Part shown: one piece after another, positions 54,871-64,000 of the stretch | How the letters are laid out: each line of letters opens with the position of its first letter | Position numbering within the stretch: position 1 is the stretch's first letter | From: Xanthomarina spongicola | GTDB taxonomy: Bacteria > Bacteroidota > Bacteroidia > Flavobacteriales > Flavobacteriaceae | DNA: 64,000 nucleotides | Direction: 5' to 3' | NCBI RefSeq assembly: GCF_003148645.1 | Contig: NZ_QGGP01000008.1 | Coordinates: 48,778-112,777 of the forward strand | The notes under the pieces: model-generated | Database searches by the model: none | The model's input: the letters and a program-made list of their open reading frames with translations, nothing else | What the model was told of the DNA's origin: nothing | Program-made: the position numbers and the translations under genes

Positions 54871-57800
54871 TCAAATCTTGACTATTATTTTTTTAGTAGT
54901 TATTCCTGCTGTAGTTAATACTTTTACAATATAGTTTCCTTCTGAAATTTGCTTAACAGGGATTCTTAATTCATCAGATAATGACAGGTTTTTAGTGTTC
55001 CATGATTTAACCGTTTGTCCTAACATATTAATTAAATAAACTTCTTCTACATCTATATTATTTGGAGTCTGTACAAGAATTTCCTGAGTGTTATTTATAA
55101 AAAACACTCCTATGTTTTCTAATGCATTATCAATTGTAGAAAGTATTTCTGATTGCATAAAGGTTATATAAAACCTGTTAAGATAATCCTGAGCGTCTAA
55201 GGTTATCTGAAAATCAATGTTGTTAATATTTGTATAGGTTCCCATTAAAGAATCAAATACAAACACATCAATATTTGTGTCAAAATTCTCTAAAGCTCTC
55301 AAGGATATTTTTATAGTTCCTTGTTCTTCTAGAAAGATACCTATTGGATATTGTTTAGTTATATCAAAATCACCAACACCTTGAATAATATATGGTTCAT
55401 CATTAATCATCCAAGACATGTCGTTAGGTAAGCTTTCGGTATTAATTGCATCATAACCAAAATCAAAACTATCAGTGGCTAAATTATTTGAAACAAAAGC
55501 CAGCATAATTGGTCTTATAGCTTGTTCAGGAGTCGTAAAATCAATCCGAACGCGTTGAATAGGTTCTGAATTATTTTGTGTTTCACTTGTTGTTCTCATA
55601 AATACCGATCCATCATCCAAAACCCCTGTAACAGATTCTTTTACAAATACTCGCTGATCATTTTCAAACACAACTGAACCACCAGTGACACTTCCATTAA
55701 CATTAAACCCTTGTCCTATTGGTATATATCTTTCTGGAATTTTAGATGGTGCTCCTAAACCACTAACTTCTGGAGGAGATACAGCTGGATTACCTCCTGA
55801 CAAATTATATGCAGCAAAACCACCTTGATAATCAAAAATCACATGCGTGTCATTTGTGGTGTAATGTTCCCAATAATAAATAGCACCAAGAATACTTCCG
55901 CTATTATCATTTATAAACTCATGTGAATCAATCGCTGAAGGATAAGGATTACCAACTAATGCTTCATAATTAGGAGTTATTGGAGAGCTAATTGTGCCAT
56001 TATTAGGTTTTCCAACAAAGGTATAATTTTGTTCAGGTCCAGTATTCCCACTTCCTTTCATAAGGTAACCTAAACCAACATCGATAGGGTCATCTTCATT
56101 TATTGCATGCCAATCAGCATAGGAATTAATAGGATAATTTTCATATAAATACAACCAACGACTACTCATTGTTATTGGTGTGGTATTTGGATTAGCATTA
56201 TGAGCTGTAGTCCATTGTACAGGCTGAGCTCCATCATAAAGTATATTTTGTAATGCAAACGTATAACCATCTTCACTTACTGGAGATCCCCAATAATTAT
56301 AATTATAATAGTTACTTGTTCCCTGTTGATCACGATACAATTTTCCGGTTCCTGAATAATCAATTACACTACCAGTATCTTGAAGTAATTGTGATTCACC
56401 CACTAATTTTAAAACCGTGTCTAGCCCATCTATAATTAAATAGTTCGATATGCGAAGACTTTGCCCATCAGATGAATCGGTATTTCGTATCTGCAAGGTA
56501 TTAGCATTAATTTCTAATCCAAGCAGTGTTAAATTAGCATCACTTGACGAGATGTTATGTGAGCTCCTTACTATATTCCAATCAACCATTGTAGCGCCAT
56601 CAATTCCCATACTATTGGGTATTGCTTGTGTATTGCCATAGAGCCAGGTGCTTGGATTAACCCAATTGCCACCTGCAACTGTTTGATAAGGTATTGGTGC
56701 AGTTTCAGGTTGCAAGGTGGTCATATATCGTAAAACACCATCAATAGTATTGCTTATAGATATTAAACTACCACTAGATAAATCTGTATTCTGATTCATT
56801 TGGTAATACCCATTTAAACCTGCCCATGAAAGCTCAGAAATTGGCAAAGGCAAGACAGAACCATAAACTGGTCCATCTGAAGTATTTGAAGATGGATTTT
56901 TATCGTTGATTTCCTGATTCATCATCTGCCTAATTTGGGCTTCTGTTAAAGCAACATCCCAAATTCGTAATTCATCCATGCCTCCATTAAAATAATTAAG
57001 TGGCTTAAAAGGCACTATTAATGTTTGGTCCATGGCTCCAATTATAAAATCAACTGAATTCGTTATTGGTGCTGCACCACTAACATTATTTACTTCTATG
57101 CCATCGATATACAAAACATACGTTCCACTTCCATAAGTAATTGCTAGATGATACCATTTGTTCGCATCTATAGGAAATGGTGAGGCTAAAGATTGTCCAT
57201 TATTCCAATTAAAAGAAATGATGTTATTTACCAATCTTAAATCATATCCATCCATTAAATTATTCGATTCTCGTTTAGACAAAATAGTTTGAATGTTATT
57301 ATTGGTAACATCAGACTTTATCCACACTTCAAATGAGAACGTATTTCCTAAATTATAATTATCACGAAATGTAATATTATCATCAACTCCGTCAAAATCT
57401 AAAGCATTACAGGTTATAAAAGTTATAGTCATACTATCGCTTGTATCTATACAAGGTTCTGGATTGTCAATAGTCCAAGTTAAGGTATATGTTTCCCCAA
57501 TGTCTCCTATAAAAGTAGCTGTTGGACTTGTTGCATCAGAAAATGAAAACCCACTTATCTGCCCAGAAGTAACCGTCCAAAGGCCTACAGAACCACTACC
57601 TGTTATGGCATTTCCTGCTAGAGTAACAGTCGTATTTGTACAGATTGTATTAACTATATCTAACCCAGCATCTGCTGGAGCATTATAATCATTTACAATT
57701 ATTGTTATTGAATTACTTGTTATTGGTAAAGCACAGGCTGACATACTTGAAGTCATTATTACTGTAATAATGTCTCCATTTTGCAGTGCCGAAGATGTAA

Positions 57801-60033
57801 ATGTACTTGAAGTCTCTCCAGTCTGATTCATACCATTTATCTGCCATTGATAAAAAGGGGTTGAGCCTCCATTAATTGGCGTTGCAGTAAATAAAACAGA
57901 TTCATTTTGGCAAATACTAGAAGATGAACTTATAATACTTACGTCTGCATTCTCACTTAAATCTGTTATGGTAACAAATGCATCACAGGAACTAGAGTTT
58001 CCAGAATCGTCAGTTATGGTTAATGTGACTGTATTTACTCCAATATGACTGCAATCGAATGTAGATTGTGATACATTCAAATTAAAATTACAATTATCTG
58101 AAGATCCATTATCTATATCTGAAGGTAAAAGAGTTATAGTCCCAGTATTCGAATCTAATTGTAAGCTAATATCCTGACAAACAACTGTAGGAACTTCTAT
58201 ATCATTCACAGTAATGGTGAATGAACATGTTGCCATATTTCCATGAGCATCCGTTAGTTCAAAGGTATTGGTGGTTATACCAATAGGGAAAGCAGAACCA
58301 GAAGCCAAGCCAGATGTTTGTATAACTGTTTCACCTGGACAATTGTCTGTAAATTGGATATTATAATTTACTATAGCAGAACAATTTCCAGTATCAGAAT
58401 TTATAATCAAATCTCCTGGACAGGTAATTGTAGGCATTACAGTATCTACAACCTCAACTGTTCTAATAACTTCTTCTGCTACATTACCATGGACATCTAC
58501 TACATTATAAGTTACAGGATACGATCCAACGATATTTATATTTAATGCAGATGTATCTATAACAAGATCTGATGTATAATCTATATTAAAGCAAGGATCT
58601 ATTGCTGTGGCACCCAGTTCTACATAAGGAGAACACAATTCAATAATTTGTGGGTTTGGTTCTACTAATATAATTTCAGGACCACTTACATCAATAACTT
58701 CTACTGTTCTGGTTATTTGTATTGCTGAATTTCCTGAAGCATCTGTTACATTATAAGTTACAATGTAAGTACCTAAAGTACTTGTATCTACAGAAGAGTT
58801 ATCTATAACAACATTTCCAGAAATATCACCAAAACAAGGATCTATTGCTAGAGCTCCAAGTTCAGTATAAGTTGAACAATCACCAATTGTTAGTGGATTT
58901 GCTCCTACCAAACTTAATGAAGGACTTGTAGTATCAACAACATTAACAGTTCGAATGACTTCAATAGCTGTATTTCCATTAGCATTAGTAACATTATAAG
59001 TAACAATGTAAGTGCCTACTTGACTTGTATCTACATTGGAATCGTCAATGATAATATCTCCAGAAATATCTCCTATGCACGTATCATTTGCTGTAGCACC
59101 AAACTCTGAATAAGTACCACATGCTTCTATTGTTATAGGATTATCGCCTAATAAAGTAATTACTGGATTTTGAACATTCACTACTGTAACATCAAAAGTA
59201 CAACTTACCACATTACCATCTATAGCAGTTGCTGTAAAAGTGACAGTTGTTGTTCCAAGGGGATAAACGTCACTGGCATCTGCTCCTCCACCATTAAAAT
59301 CATTGGTTACTGAAGAAATGGAACAATTATCTGAAGCCACAACCAATGGTATAGTGACATTGGCATCACACTGTCCAGCAATAGCATTTACTGATATATT
59401 ATTTGGACATGTTATTGTTGGTAGTTCATCATCTGTTACAGTAACATTCTGCGAACAAGTTTCAAAATTTCCAGCAGCATCAGTAACTGTCCAAATTACA
59501 GTAGTTGTACCAACTGGAAATATTCCACCAGGTGGAATACCTGAAGCCACTGTTGATATTCCTGAACAACTATCATAAGCCGTTGGAAAAACATCTAAAG
59601 CAAACATATTTACGTAAGCTGAGCATTGACCTGAATCATTAGTAGTTGTAATATCTCCTTGACATACTACAATTGGATTTGTGAAATCGTTTACAATTAC
59701 AGTAAAACTGCAACTTGCTGAATTTCCACTTGCATCTTCTATCGTATAAGTAACTGTTGTTGTACCAGCTAGAAAAATAACTGAACTAGCATCATTAATA
59801 CCTGTAGTTGGGCTAGACAGAACTGTTGCTCCAGTTAACGTGTAAGTTTGTAAAACTATTGAGCCACAATTATCTGATGTAGTTGGAACAATAGAACCAA
59901 CCTCTAGAGGACAAGCTACAATAATATTTCCTGGACATATTATTTCAGGTGGTGTAACATCAGGAGAACATTGACTATAAGAGTAAATAGATATAAAAAA
60001 TAGAAAAAGAAAGGTTGTGTATTTATTTTTCAT
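54871..60033 (-). CDS. Giant secreted protein with HYR-like, DUF5011-like and LamG-like domains, T9SS type A signal
   Basis: A 1720-residue exported protein. Signal peptide ends near SYSQ (20). HYR-type domains (PPEIICPGNI, DNCG, FLAGTTTVTYTIEDASGN) cover about 25-295. Three DUF5011-like repeats at about 295-555 share YxExGAxAxDxC and VGTYxVTYNV. More HYR-like and Ig-like segments follow to 870. A LamG-like domain starts at LDFDGVDDNITF (about 877-1075). From about 1117 comes the module with NYWGSPV, VGNPYPSAID and GQGFNV shared with the two + strand giants. The end, ITTKKIIVKI, fits a type A signal. Adhesin or glycan binding is an inference. Confidence 0.88.
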   Translation of the reverse strand: MKNKYTTFLFLFFISIYSYSQCSPDVTPPEIICPGNIIVACPLEVGSIVPTTSDNCGSIVLQTYTLTGATVLSSPTTGINDASSVIFLAGTTTVTYTIEDASGNSASCSFTVIVNDFTNPIVVCQGDITTTNDSGQCSAYVNMFALDVFPTAYDSCSGISTVASGIPPGGIFPVGTTTVIWTVTDAAGNFETCSQNVTVTDDELPTITCPNNISVNAIAGQCDANVTIPLVVASDNCSISSVTNDFNGGGADASDVYPLGTTTVTFTATAIDGNVVSCTFDVTVVNVQNPVITLLGDNPITIEACGTYSEFGATANDTCIGDISGDIIIDDSNVDTSQVGTYIVTYNVTNANGNTAIEVIRTVNVVDTTSPSLSLVGANPLTIGDCSTYTELGALAIDPCFGDISGNVVIDNSSVDTSTLGTYIVTYNVTDASGNSAIQITRTVEVIDVSGPEIILVEPNPQIIELCSPYVELGATAIDPCFNIDYTSDLVIDTSALNINIVGSYPVTYNVVDVHGNVAEEVIRTVEVVDTVMPTITCPGDLIINSDTGNCSAIVNYNIQFTDNCPGETVIQTSGLASGSAFPIGITTNTFELTDAHGNMATCSFTITVNDIEVPTVVCQDISLQLDSNTGTITLLPSDIDNGSSDNCNFNLNVSQSTFDCSHIGVNTVTLTITDDSGNSSSCDAFVTITDLSENADVSIISSSSSICQNESVLFTATPINGGSTPFYQWQINGMNQTGETSSTFTSSALQNGDIITVIMTSSMSACALPITSNSITIIVNDYNAPADAGLDIVNTICTNTTVTLAGNAITGSGSVGLWTVTSGQISGFSFSDATSPTATFIGDIGETYTLTWTIDNPEPCIDTSDSMTITFITCNALDFDGVDDNITFRDNYNLGNTFSFEVWIKSDVTNNNIQTILSKRESNNLMDGYDLRLVNNIISFNWNNGQSLASPFPIDANKWYHLAITYGSGTYVLYIDGIEVNNVSGAAPITNSVDFIIGAMDQTLIVPFKPLNYFNGGMDELRIWDVALTEAQIRQMMNQEINDKNPSSNTSDGPVYGSVLPLPISELSWAGLNGYYQMNQNTDLSSGSLISISNTIDGVLRYMTTLQPETAPIPYQTVAGGNWVNPSTWLYGNTQAIPNSMGIDGATMVDWNIVRSSHNISSSDANLTLLGLEINANTLQIRNTDSSDGQSLRISNYLIIDGLDTVLKLVGESQLLQDTGSVIDYSGTGKLYRDQQGTSNYYNYNYWGSPVSEDGYTFALQNILYDGAQPVQWTTAHNANPNTTPITMSSRWLYLYENYPINSYADWHAINEDDPIDVGLGYLMKGSGNTGPEQNYTFVGKPNNGTISSPITPNYEALVGNPYPSAIDSHEFINDNSGSILGAIYYWEHYTTNDTHVIFDYQGGFAAYNLSGGNPAVSPPEVSGLGAPSKIPERYIPIGQGFNVNGSVTGGSVVFENDQRVFVKESVTGVLDDGSVFMRTTSETQNNSEPIQRVRIDFTTPEQAIRPIMLAFVSNNLATDSFDFGYDAINTESLPNDMSWMINDEPYIIQGVGDFDITKQYPIGIFLEEQGTIKISLRALENFDTNIDVFVFDSLMGTYTNINNIDFQITLDAQDYLNRFYITFMQSEILSTIDNALENIGVFFINNTQEILVQTPNNIDVEEVYLINMLGQTVKSWNTKNLSLSDELRIPVKQISEGNYIVKVLTTAGITTKKIIVKI

Positions 60034-60144
60034 TATCGTTTAATAAATTAAAAAGTAACATCTTTTTAATTATTTAATTCAAATTATCATTCTATCTGTC
60101 TGATTTTCAATCAAAATAAAAGCTACTAAATGTAGTAAATTATT

Positions 60145-60180
60145 GTCTAGCCCTAAAAAATATTTAGGGCTAGACTTTTT
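60145..60180. terminator. Strong hairpin after the last secreted-protein gene
   Basis: GTCTAGCCCTAAA and TTTAGGGCTAGAC pair around a short A-rich loop. On the + strand it is followed by five T; on the minus strand, where the upstream gene ends at 60194, the T run is on the 5' side, so its efficiency for that gene is uncertain. Confidence 0.65.
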
Positions 60181-60193
60181 ATAATTATTCTAT

Positions 60194-63100
60194 TTAAAAT
60201 CTTACAACTCTAGTATATACATCTTTACCTGCTTGTGTCACTTTTACTAAATAGACACCTCCATCAAATTCGTTACCAAACGTGTAAACTTCTTCTGGTT
60301 TGAATTCTCCTTTATGGACTAATCTATTATTCATATCAAATACATTTATCTCAGCTATATCTAATAAATTATCAGTTTTCAATCTTAAGTTAAAATCTGT
60401 ATCTGAAGGGTTAGGCCAAGCATCTAAATGCAGTTCTAACGATCTTTGTACATTTTCTTGTTCTCCATTAGTACCATTTAATGGTGTTGATATTGGACAC
60501 GGACTACATAAGTCATCAGCATTCCAAATAACATTTTTATTACCATGAACTTTTTTGGCAATAAAGAGTCCTGTCATATACGTTGGCTCACCACCATTAT
60601 TCCCATTACTATTAAGACCTTTAGCCATTATCTCATGGTTATAGGCATGAATGCTCGCTCGAACGTCAGAACCTTTTTCAATTTGCACATCTTCATTTAC
60701 ATAGAATACCACTTTATTTCCATTTGAATTAATTGTACCATTTTGAGCTAACATAAACTTTTCGTTAATAAAGACATTAGCACAACCTGCAAATTCAATA
60801 CTTGCTCCATCAAATGTTTTTAATTCATTGATGTACACATTCGACTGACTAAAAATAACTGTAGCATTCTGCTTAACTGTTACAACATCATACACATCGT
60901 CTGTTAAAGTAATTGTTTGATTGTTATTTATGGTAGCGTCTAGACTACTGCTATTTGAATAGGTATTATACACAAATGGTGGAATAGTTAGATTAGCAGC
61001 TGCAAATATGGAATTTCCAACTGTACTACCATGATTTAAAGTAATAGTAGGTGCTTGAGCAAACTCGACAACATTAGTGGCTTGATGTAGTTTTATGTTC
61101 CCTGTATTAGGATTCATAGCTCCTACTCCTCCTGATTGCACTAAATTTCCTCCATGTAAATATACCTCGTCAATTGCTAAAATAGTATAAGCAGCTATTA
61201 ATGAGCCTGCATCAAATCCTGTAACTTCATATTCAGCATAGGTAGTACAATTTGTAGCCGATGTTACTAATACGCCATAAATACCATTTCCATCTACTTC
61301 AATAGATTGAGTCGTTTCTCCAGAATTCCAGAAATACTCGGTAGCTTCTGCACTATTAGCAGTTAATACAACAACTGCTCCTTGACAGAATTCCGGAAGT
61401 TCACCTTGTGTAATTGTAACTTCTGGAACAATACCTTCAACTGTTACTGTTGTGGTACATGTGTCCGTATTACCATAATTATCTGTAACAGTTAATGTCA
61501 CTGTATTATCACCTATTTCATCGCATCCAAAGACATTTGGGAAGACTGACAAACTAGCTATTCCACAAGCATCAGAGCTTCCATTTGCAATATCATCCAT
61601 ATCAAATTGTGATAAGGTGTAAGAACCTGTAGCATCTAGCATAACCGTTATTGGGTTACAAACTGCAAGTGGATTAACCATATCTTCAACCGTAACAATT
61701 GCAGTATCTGATGAGACATTACCATTGATATCTGTTACAGTTAAAGTAACTGTATTTGGTCCAATATTAGAACAATCAAATGAATTTGGAGCAACAACAC
61801 TTGTTGCTATACCACAATTATCTGTTGAACCACCATCAATTTGAGAAGGCGTAATACTTACATCCCCATTGGCATCTAATTGTACTGTAATATCATTTGC
61901 TATTACTGTTGGAACTACATTATCTTCTACTGTTACTGTAGCTGTACAAGTAGATGTATTTCCATTATTATCTGTTACTGTAAGCGTTACAGTATTAGTT
62001 CCAACATCAGCACAAGTAAAGTCTGCATTGTCTAATGTTAAACTTGCTATTCCACAAGCATCATTAGAACCATTATCTACTGCTTGAGCTGTTGTGCTTC
62101 CAACCCCATTTGCGTCTAACTGAACAACCACATTTTGACAAATTGCCTCTGGAGGTGTATTATCAATTACAGTTACATTTCCTTCACAAGTAGACACATT
62201 TCCACTTGTATCTGTTACAGTTAATATCACATTATTAGCTAAATCTGTAATTTCTATATCATGATATCCTAAATGAGATATGTTGTTTTGTGGGAATTGC
62301 GTCCACTCTGAACCGATACCAGAAACACTTGTAACATTTCCATATAATACATCGCTATTTCTAACCAATGTTGTTCCAAAAGTTGTATTAGGAGACACAT
62401 TCCATCCTGTTCCTGGGTTCACTCCTATTTCTCCAATAATATCTACTACATTACCAGCACGTGATAAGGCAATCGCATCATTACCATCAAAGGCAAAACC
62501 TCCTGTTTGATCTGCTTGGGTTGCACCTGGTCCAAATGGGTTGCAAATAACATAAACATCTCTATCTGCAATAACTCCTAATAATGGTATTTCTGAGTAA
62601 GAGGTACTACCATCGTAATAAAACCTTAAGGTATATCCTTCAGTATATAGATTCACTGGATTACCTGTTCCATTAAAGATTTCAATACAATCATCATTAC
62701 CAGAACCATCTATATATTCTGAAATTAATAAGGTGTCTAAATCTCCTCCGATATCATTACAATCAAAATTCATTTGAGAAAGAGTTACACTTGCAATTTC
62801 ACAATTATCAGTAGAGTTCCCATTGATATCACTAATATCAATACTTCCATTACCAAACTCATCAAGCTGTACTTGTAAGCTTAAACAGTCTACAATAGGT
62901 GCTTTATTATCTTCAACTGTAATTGTAGTTGCACAAGTAACCACTTGGCCATTGCCATCATCTACAGTCCATGTAATATTCGTGTCTCCTTTTTGTAATA
63001 TTTCACCTGCAAGAGTTGCAGTACCATTAATACTATTTGTAATGACTCCTGATGTACAATTGTCTGTAAAAGTTGCATCAAATTCTGTTCCTTGTATGGT

Positions 63101-64000
63101 ATATTCACATACGCCTTGATCTGTATCTCTAACACCATCTGGGATGCATGAGATTACTGGTGCTTCATTATCTTCTATGGTTATTGTAGTCGTACAGGTA
63201 ACAACTTGTCCATGTCCATCGTCTGCTGTCCATGTTACTGTTGTTGCTCCTAATGTGAATACTTCACCTACTAAACTAGAGGTGCCATTAATACTATTGC
63301 TTATGCTTCCTGCTGTACAGTTGTCTGTAAAACTAGCATCAAATTCTGTTCCTTGAATCGTGTAATCGCAATTTCCTTGATCTGTACTTCTTACATCATC
63401 TGAGATGCATGTAATTTCTGGTGCTTCATTATCTTCAATTGTTATAGTAGTTGAACATGTTACTACATTTCCATGTCCATCGTCTACTGTCCATGTTACT
63501 ATTGTTGCTCCTAATGTGAATACTTCTCCTGCTAAACTAGAACCACCATTAACACTATTGCTAATGCTTCCTGATGTACAGTTATCTGTAAAAGTCGCAT
63601 CAAATTCTGTTCCTTGAATCGTGTAATCGCAATTCCCTTGATCTGTACTTCTTACATCATCTGGGATACATGTAATTACTGGTGCTTCTGTGTCATCCAC
63701 AATAACCGTTTGTTGTTGTGTCACACTATTGTTGTTTCCATCATCATAAGTCCAAGTCACTGTAAAGGTGCCTTGTGTTGTATATGTTGTTGGATCTGTT
63801 GTTGTTCCTGTAATGACTCCTGAACAAGCGTCTGTTGCTGTTGGTGGCGTTAAAGTTACATCGCACTGACCTATAGCATCTGGTAATGTTGCTACATCTG
63901 GTATTGGGTTTCCTGCATCTACTAAGGAAACATCTGCTTGACATGACGTTGAATTTCCATTTTCATCCATAACTGTTATGGTTACTTGTAATCCACCTCC
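60194..64000 (-). CDS. Giant secreted protein with HYR-like repeats and lamin-tail-like insertion, T9SS type A signal (5' end beyond window)
   Basis: At least 1268 residues; the frame is open to base 64000, so the N-terminus is missing. Three nearly identical 87-residue HYR-like repeats (start EAPVITCIPDD, contain STDQGNCDYTIQGTEFDATF) lie at 62896-63678. A lamin-tail-like domain (LLISEYIDGSGNDDCIEIFN to GYHDIEI) interrupts the following HYR-like domain. More HYR-like repeats (DNCGIA, TVTLTVTDxNGN) follow, then an SPRR-like Cys-rich step, a beta-helix-like region (HGGNLVQSGGVGAMNPNTG to KNVIWNADDLCSPCP) and a T9SS type A end with WPNPSDTDF and GVYLVKVTQAG. Function unknown; surface adhesin is an inference. 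Confidence 0.87.
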   Translation of the reverse strand, partial: GGGLQVTITVMDENGNSTSCQADVSLVDAGNPIPDVATLPDAIGQCDVTLTPPTATDACSGVITGTTTDPTTYTTQGTFTVTWTYDDGNNNSVTQQQTVIVDDTEAPVITCIPDDVRSTDQGNCDYTIQGTEFDATFTDNCTSGSISNSVNGGSSLAGEVFTLGATIVTWTVDDGHGNVVTCSTTITIEDNEAPEITCISDDVRSTDQGNCDYTIQGTEFDASFTDNCTAGSISNSINGTSSLVGEVFTLGATTVTWTADDGHGQVVTCTTTITIEDNEAPVISCIPDGVRDTDQGVCEYTIQGTEFDATFTDNCTSGVITNSINGTATLAGEILQKGDTNITWTVDDGNGQVVTCATTITVEDNKAPIVDCLSLQVQLDEFGNGSIDISDINGNSTDNCEIASVTLSQMNFDCNDIGGDLDTLLISEYIDGSGNDDCIEIFNGTGNPVNLYTEGYTLRFYYDGSTSYSEIPLLGVIADRDVYVICNPFGPGATQADQTGGFAFDGNDAIALSRAGNVVDIIGEIGVNPGTGWNVSPNTTFGTTLVRNSDVLYGNVTSVSGIGSEWTQFPQNNISHLGYHDIEITDLANNVILTVTDTSGNVSTCEGNVTVIDNTPPEAICQNVVVQLDANGVGSTTAQAVDNGSNDACGIASLTLDNADFTCADVGTNTVTLTVTDNNGNTSTCTATVTVEDNVVPTVIANDITVQLDANGDVSITPSQIDGGSTDNCGIATSVVAPNSFDCSNIGPNTVTLTVTDINGNVSSDTAIVTVEDMVNPLAVCNPITVMLDATGSYTLSQFDMDDIANGSSDACGIASLSVFPNVFGCDEIGDNTVTLTVTDNYGNTDTCTTTVTVEGIVPEVTITQGELPEFCQGAVVVLTANSAEATEYFWNSGETTQSIEVDGNGIYGVLVTSATNCTTYAEYEVTGFDAGSLIAAYTILAIDEVYLHGGNLVQSGGVGAMNPNTGNIKLHQATNVVEFAQAPTITLNHGSTVGNSIFAAANLTIPPFVYNTYSNSSSLDATINNNQTITLTDDVYDVVTVKQNATVIFSQSNVYINELKTFDGASIEFAGCANVFINEKFMLAQNGTINSNGNKVVFYVNEDVQIEKGSDVRASIHAYNHEIMAKGLNSNGNNGGEPTYMTGLFIAKKVHGNKNVIWNADDLCSPCPISTPLNGTNGEQENVQRSLELHLDAWPNPSDTDFNLRLKTDNLLDIAEINVFDMNNRLVHKGEFKPEEVYTFGNEFDGGVYLVKVTQAGKDVYTRVVRF
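62896..63678. repeat. Three tandem 261-bp coding repeats
   Basis: The marker CTGGTGCTTCATTATCTTC (and variants) recurs at 62896, 63157, 63418 and 63679, exactly 261 bp apart. Each unit encodes one 87-residue HYR-like domain. The two right-hand units are closest to each other, so they look recently duplicated. Confidence 0.92.

Noticed and set aside
62823..63823. Several + strand frames over the HYR repeats, similar to each other
   Set aside because: They recur with the 261-bp repeat period only because the coding repeat does; antisense of a well-supported gene.

Overview
The window is AT-rich DNA from a member of the Bacteroidota, most likely a marine Flavobacteriaceae (this is inferred from gene content, not from a search). 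The support is several very large secreted proteins with type IX secretion (T9SS) C-terminal sorting domains, Bacteroidota-type -7 boxes (TAnnTTTG) before several genes, few Shine-Dalgarno sequences, and families such as GSCFA, DUF4136, DUF4230 and DUF5522. No tRNA, rRNA, CRISPR array, classical IS or prophage was seen.

Layout. 1-15.6 kb: three giant exported multidomain proteins on the + strand; the first is cut by the window edge. The second and third are paralogues with a type C sorting signal. 15.6-19.7 kb: a small HExxH membrane protein, a 50-residue DUF5522 gene, a perfect 7-bp tandem repeat directly before urocanate hydratase (hutU), a DUF4136 lipoprotein, a small exported protein and a cold-shock protein. 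19.7-37.2 kb: a long minus-strand catabolic block. It starts with a TetR regulator and its probable operator, then paaE-A-B-C-D-G-H-I-J-Z, a second crotonase and paaY, and continues into a branched-chain 2-oxoacid dehydrogenase E2, a branched-chain aminotransferase and a fused E1. Together these handle aerobic phenylacetyl-CoA breakdown (epoxidation, isomerisation, ring opening, beta-oxidation) next to branched-chain amino acid metabolism. No paaK ligase lies in the window. 37.3-43.2 kb: rhodanese, DUF4230, a NarL-type response regulator with a TPR histidine kinase and a small membrane protein, a lipoprotein and a GSCFA protein. 43.2-54.8 kb: alaS, M23 peptidase, MerR regulator, LemA and two TPM proteins, der, a SIMPL protein, a membrane protein, era and two outer-membrane barrel proteins. 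54.9-64 kb: two giant minus-strand T9SS proteins made of HYR-like, DUF5011-like, LamG-like and lamin-tail-like domains; the last runs off the window.

The most unusual feature is in the catabolic block. Two units of 379 and 380 bp each carry one GIY-YIG nuclease gene flanked by inverted copies of a short hairpin (TTCCTGC-N4-GCAGGAA). One copy is intact and the other is frameshifted in a run of nine T. Solo copies of the hairpin and two further short repeat families occupy nearly every spacer from 22.8 to 35.5 kb but were not noticed elsewhere in the window. Some lie inside genes: one encodes the C-terminal tail of PaaY and another part of the E2 linker. I read this as a possible GIY-YIG-associated palindromic repeat system, comparable in logic to REP/RAYT.

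Several starts were set downstream of the longest possible one because the extension runs into a repeat, a neighbouring gene or a promoter (ilvE, E2, paaJ, paaH, paaE, der, SIMPL).
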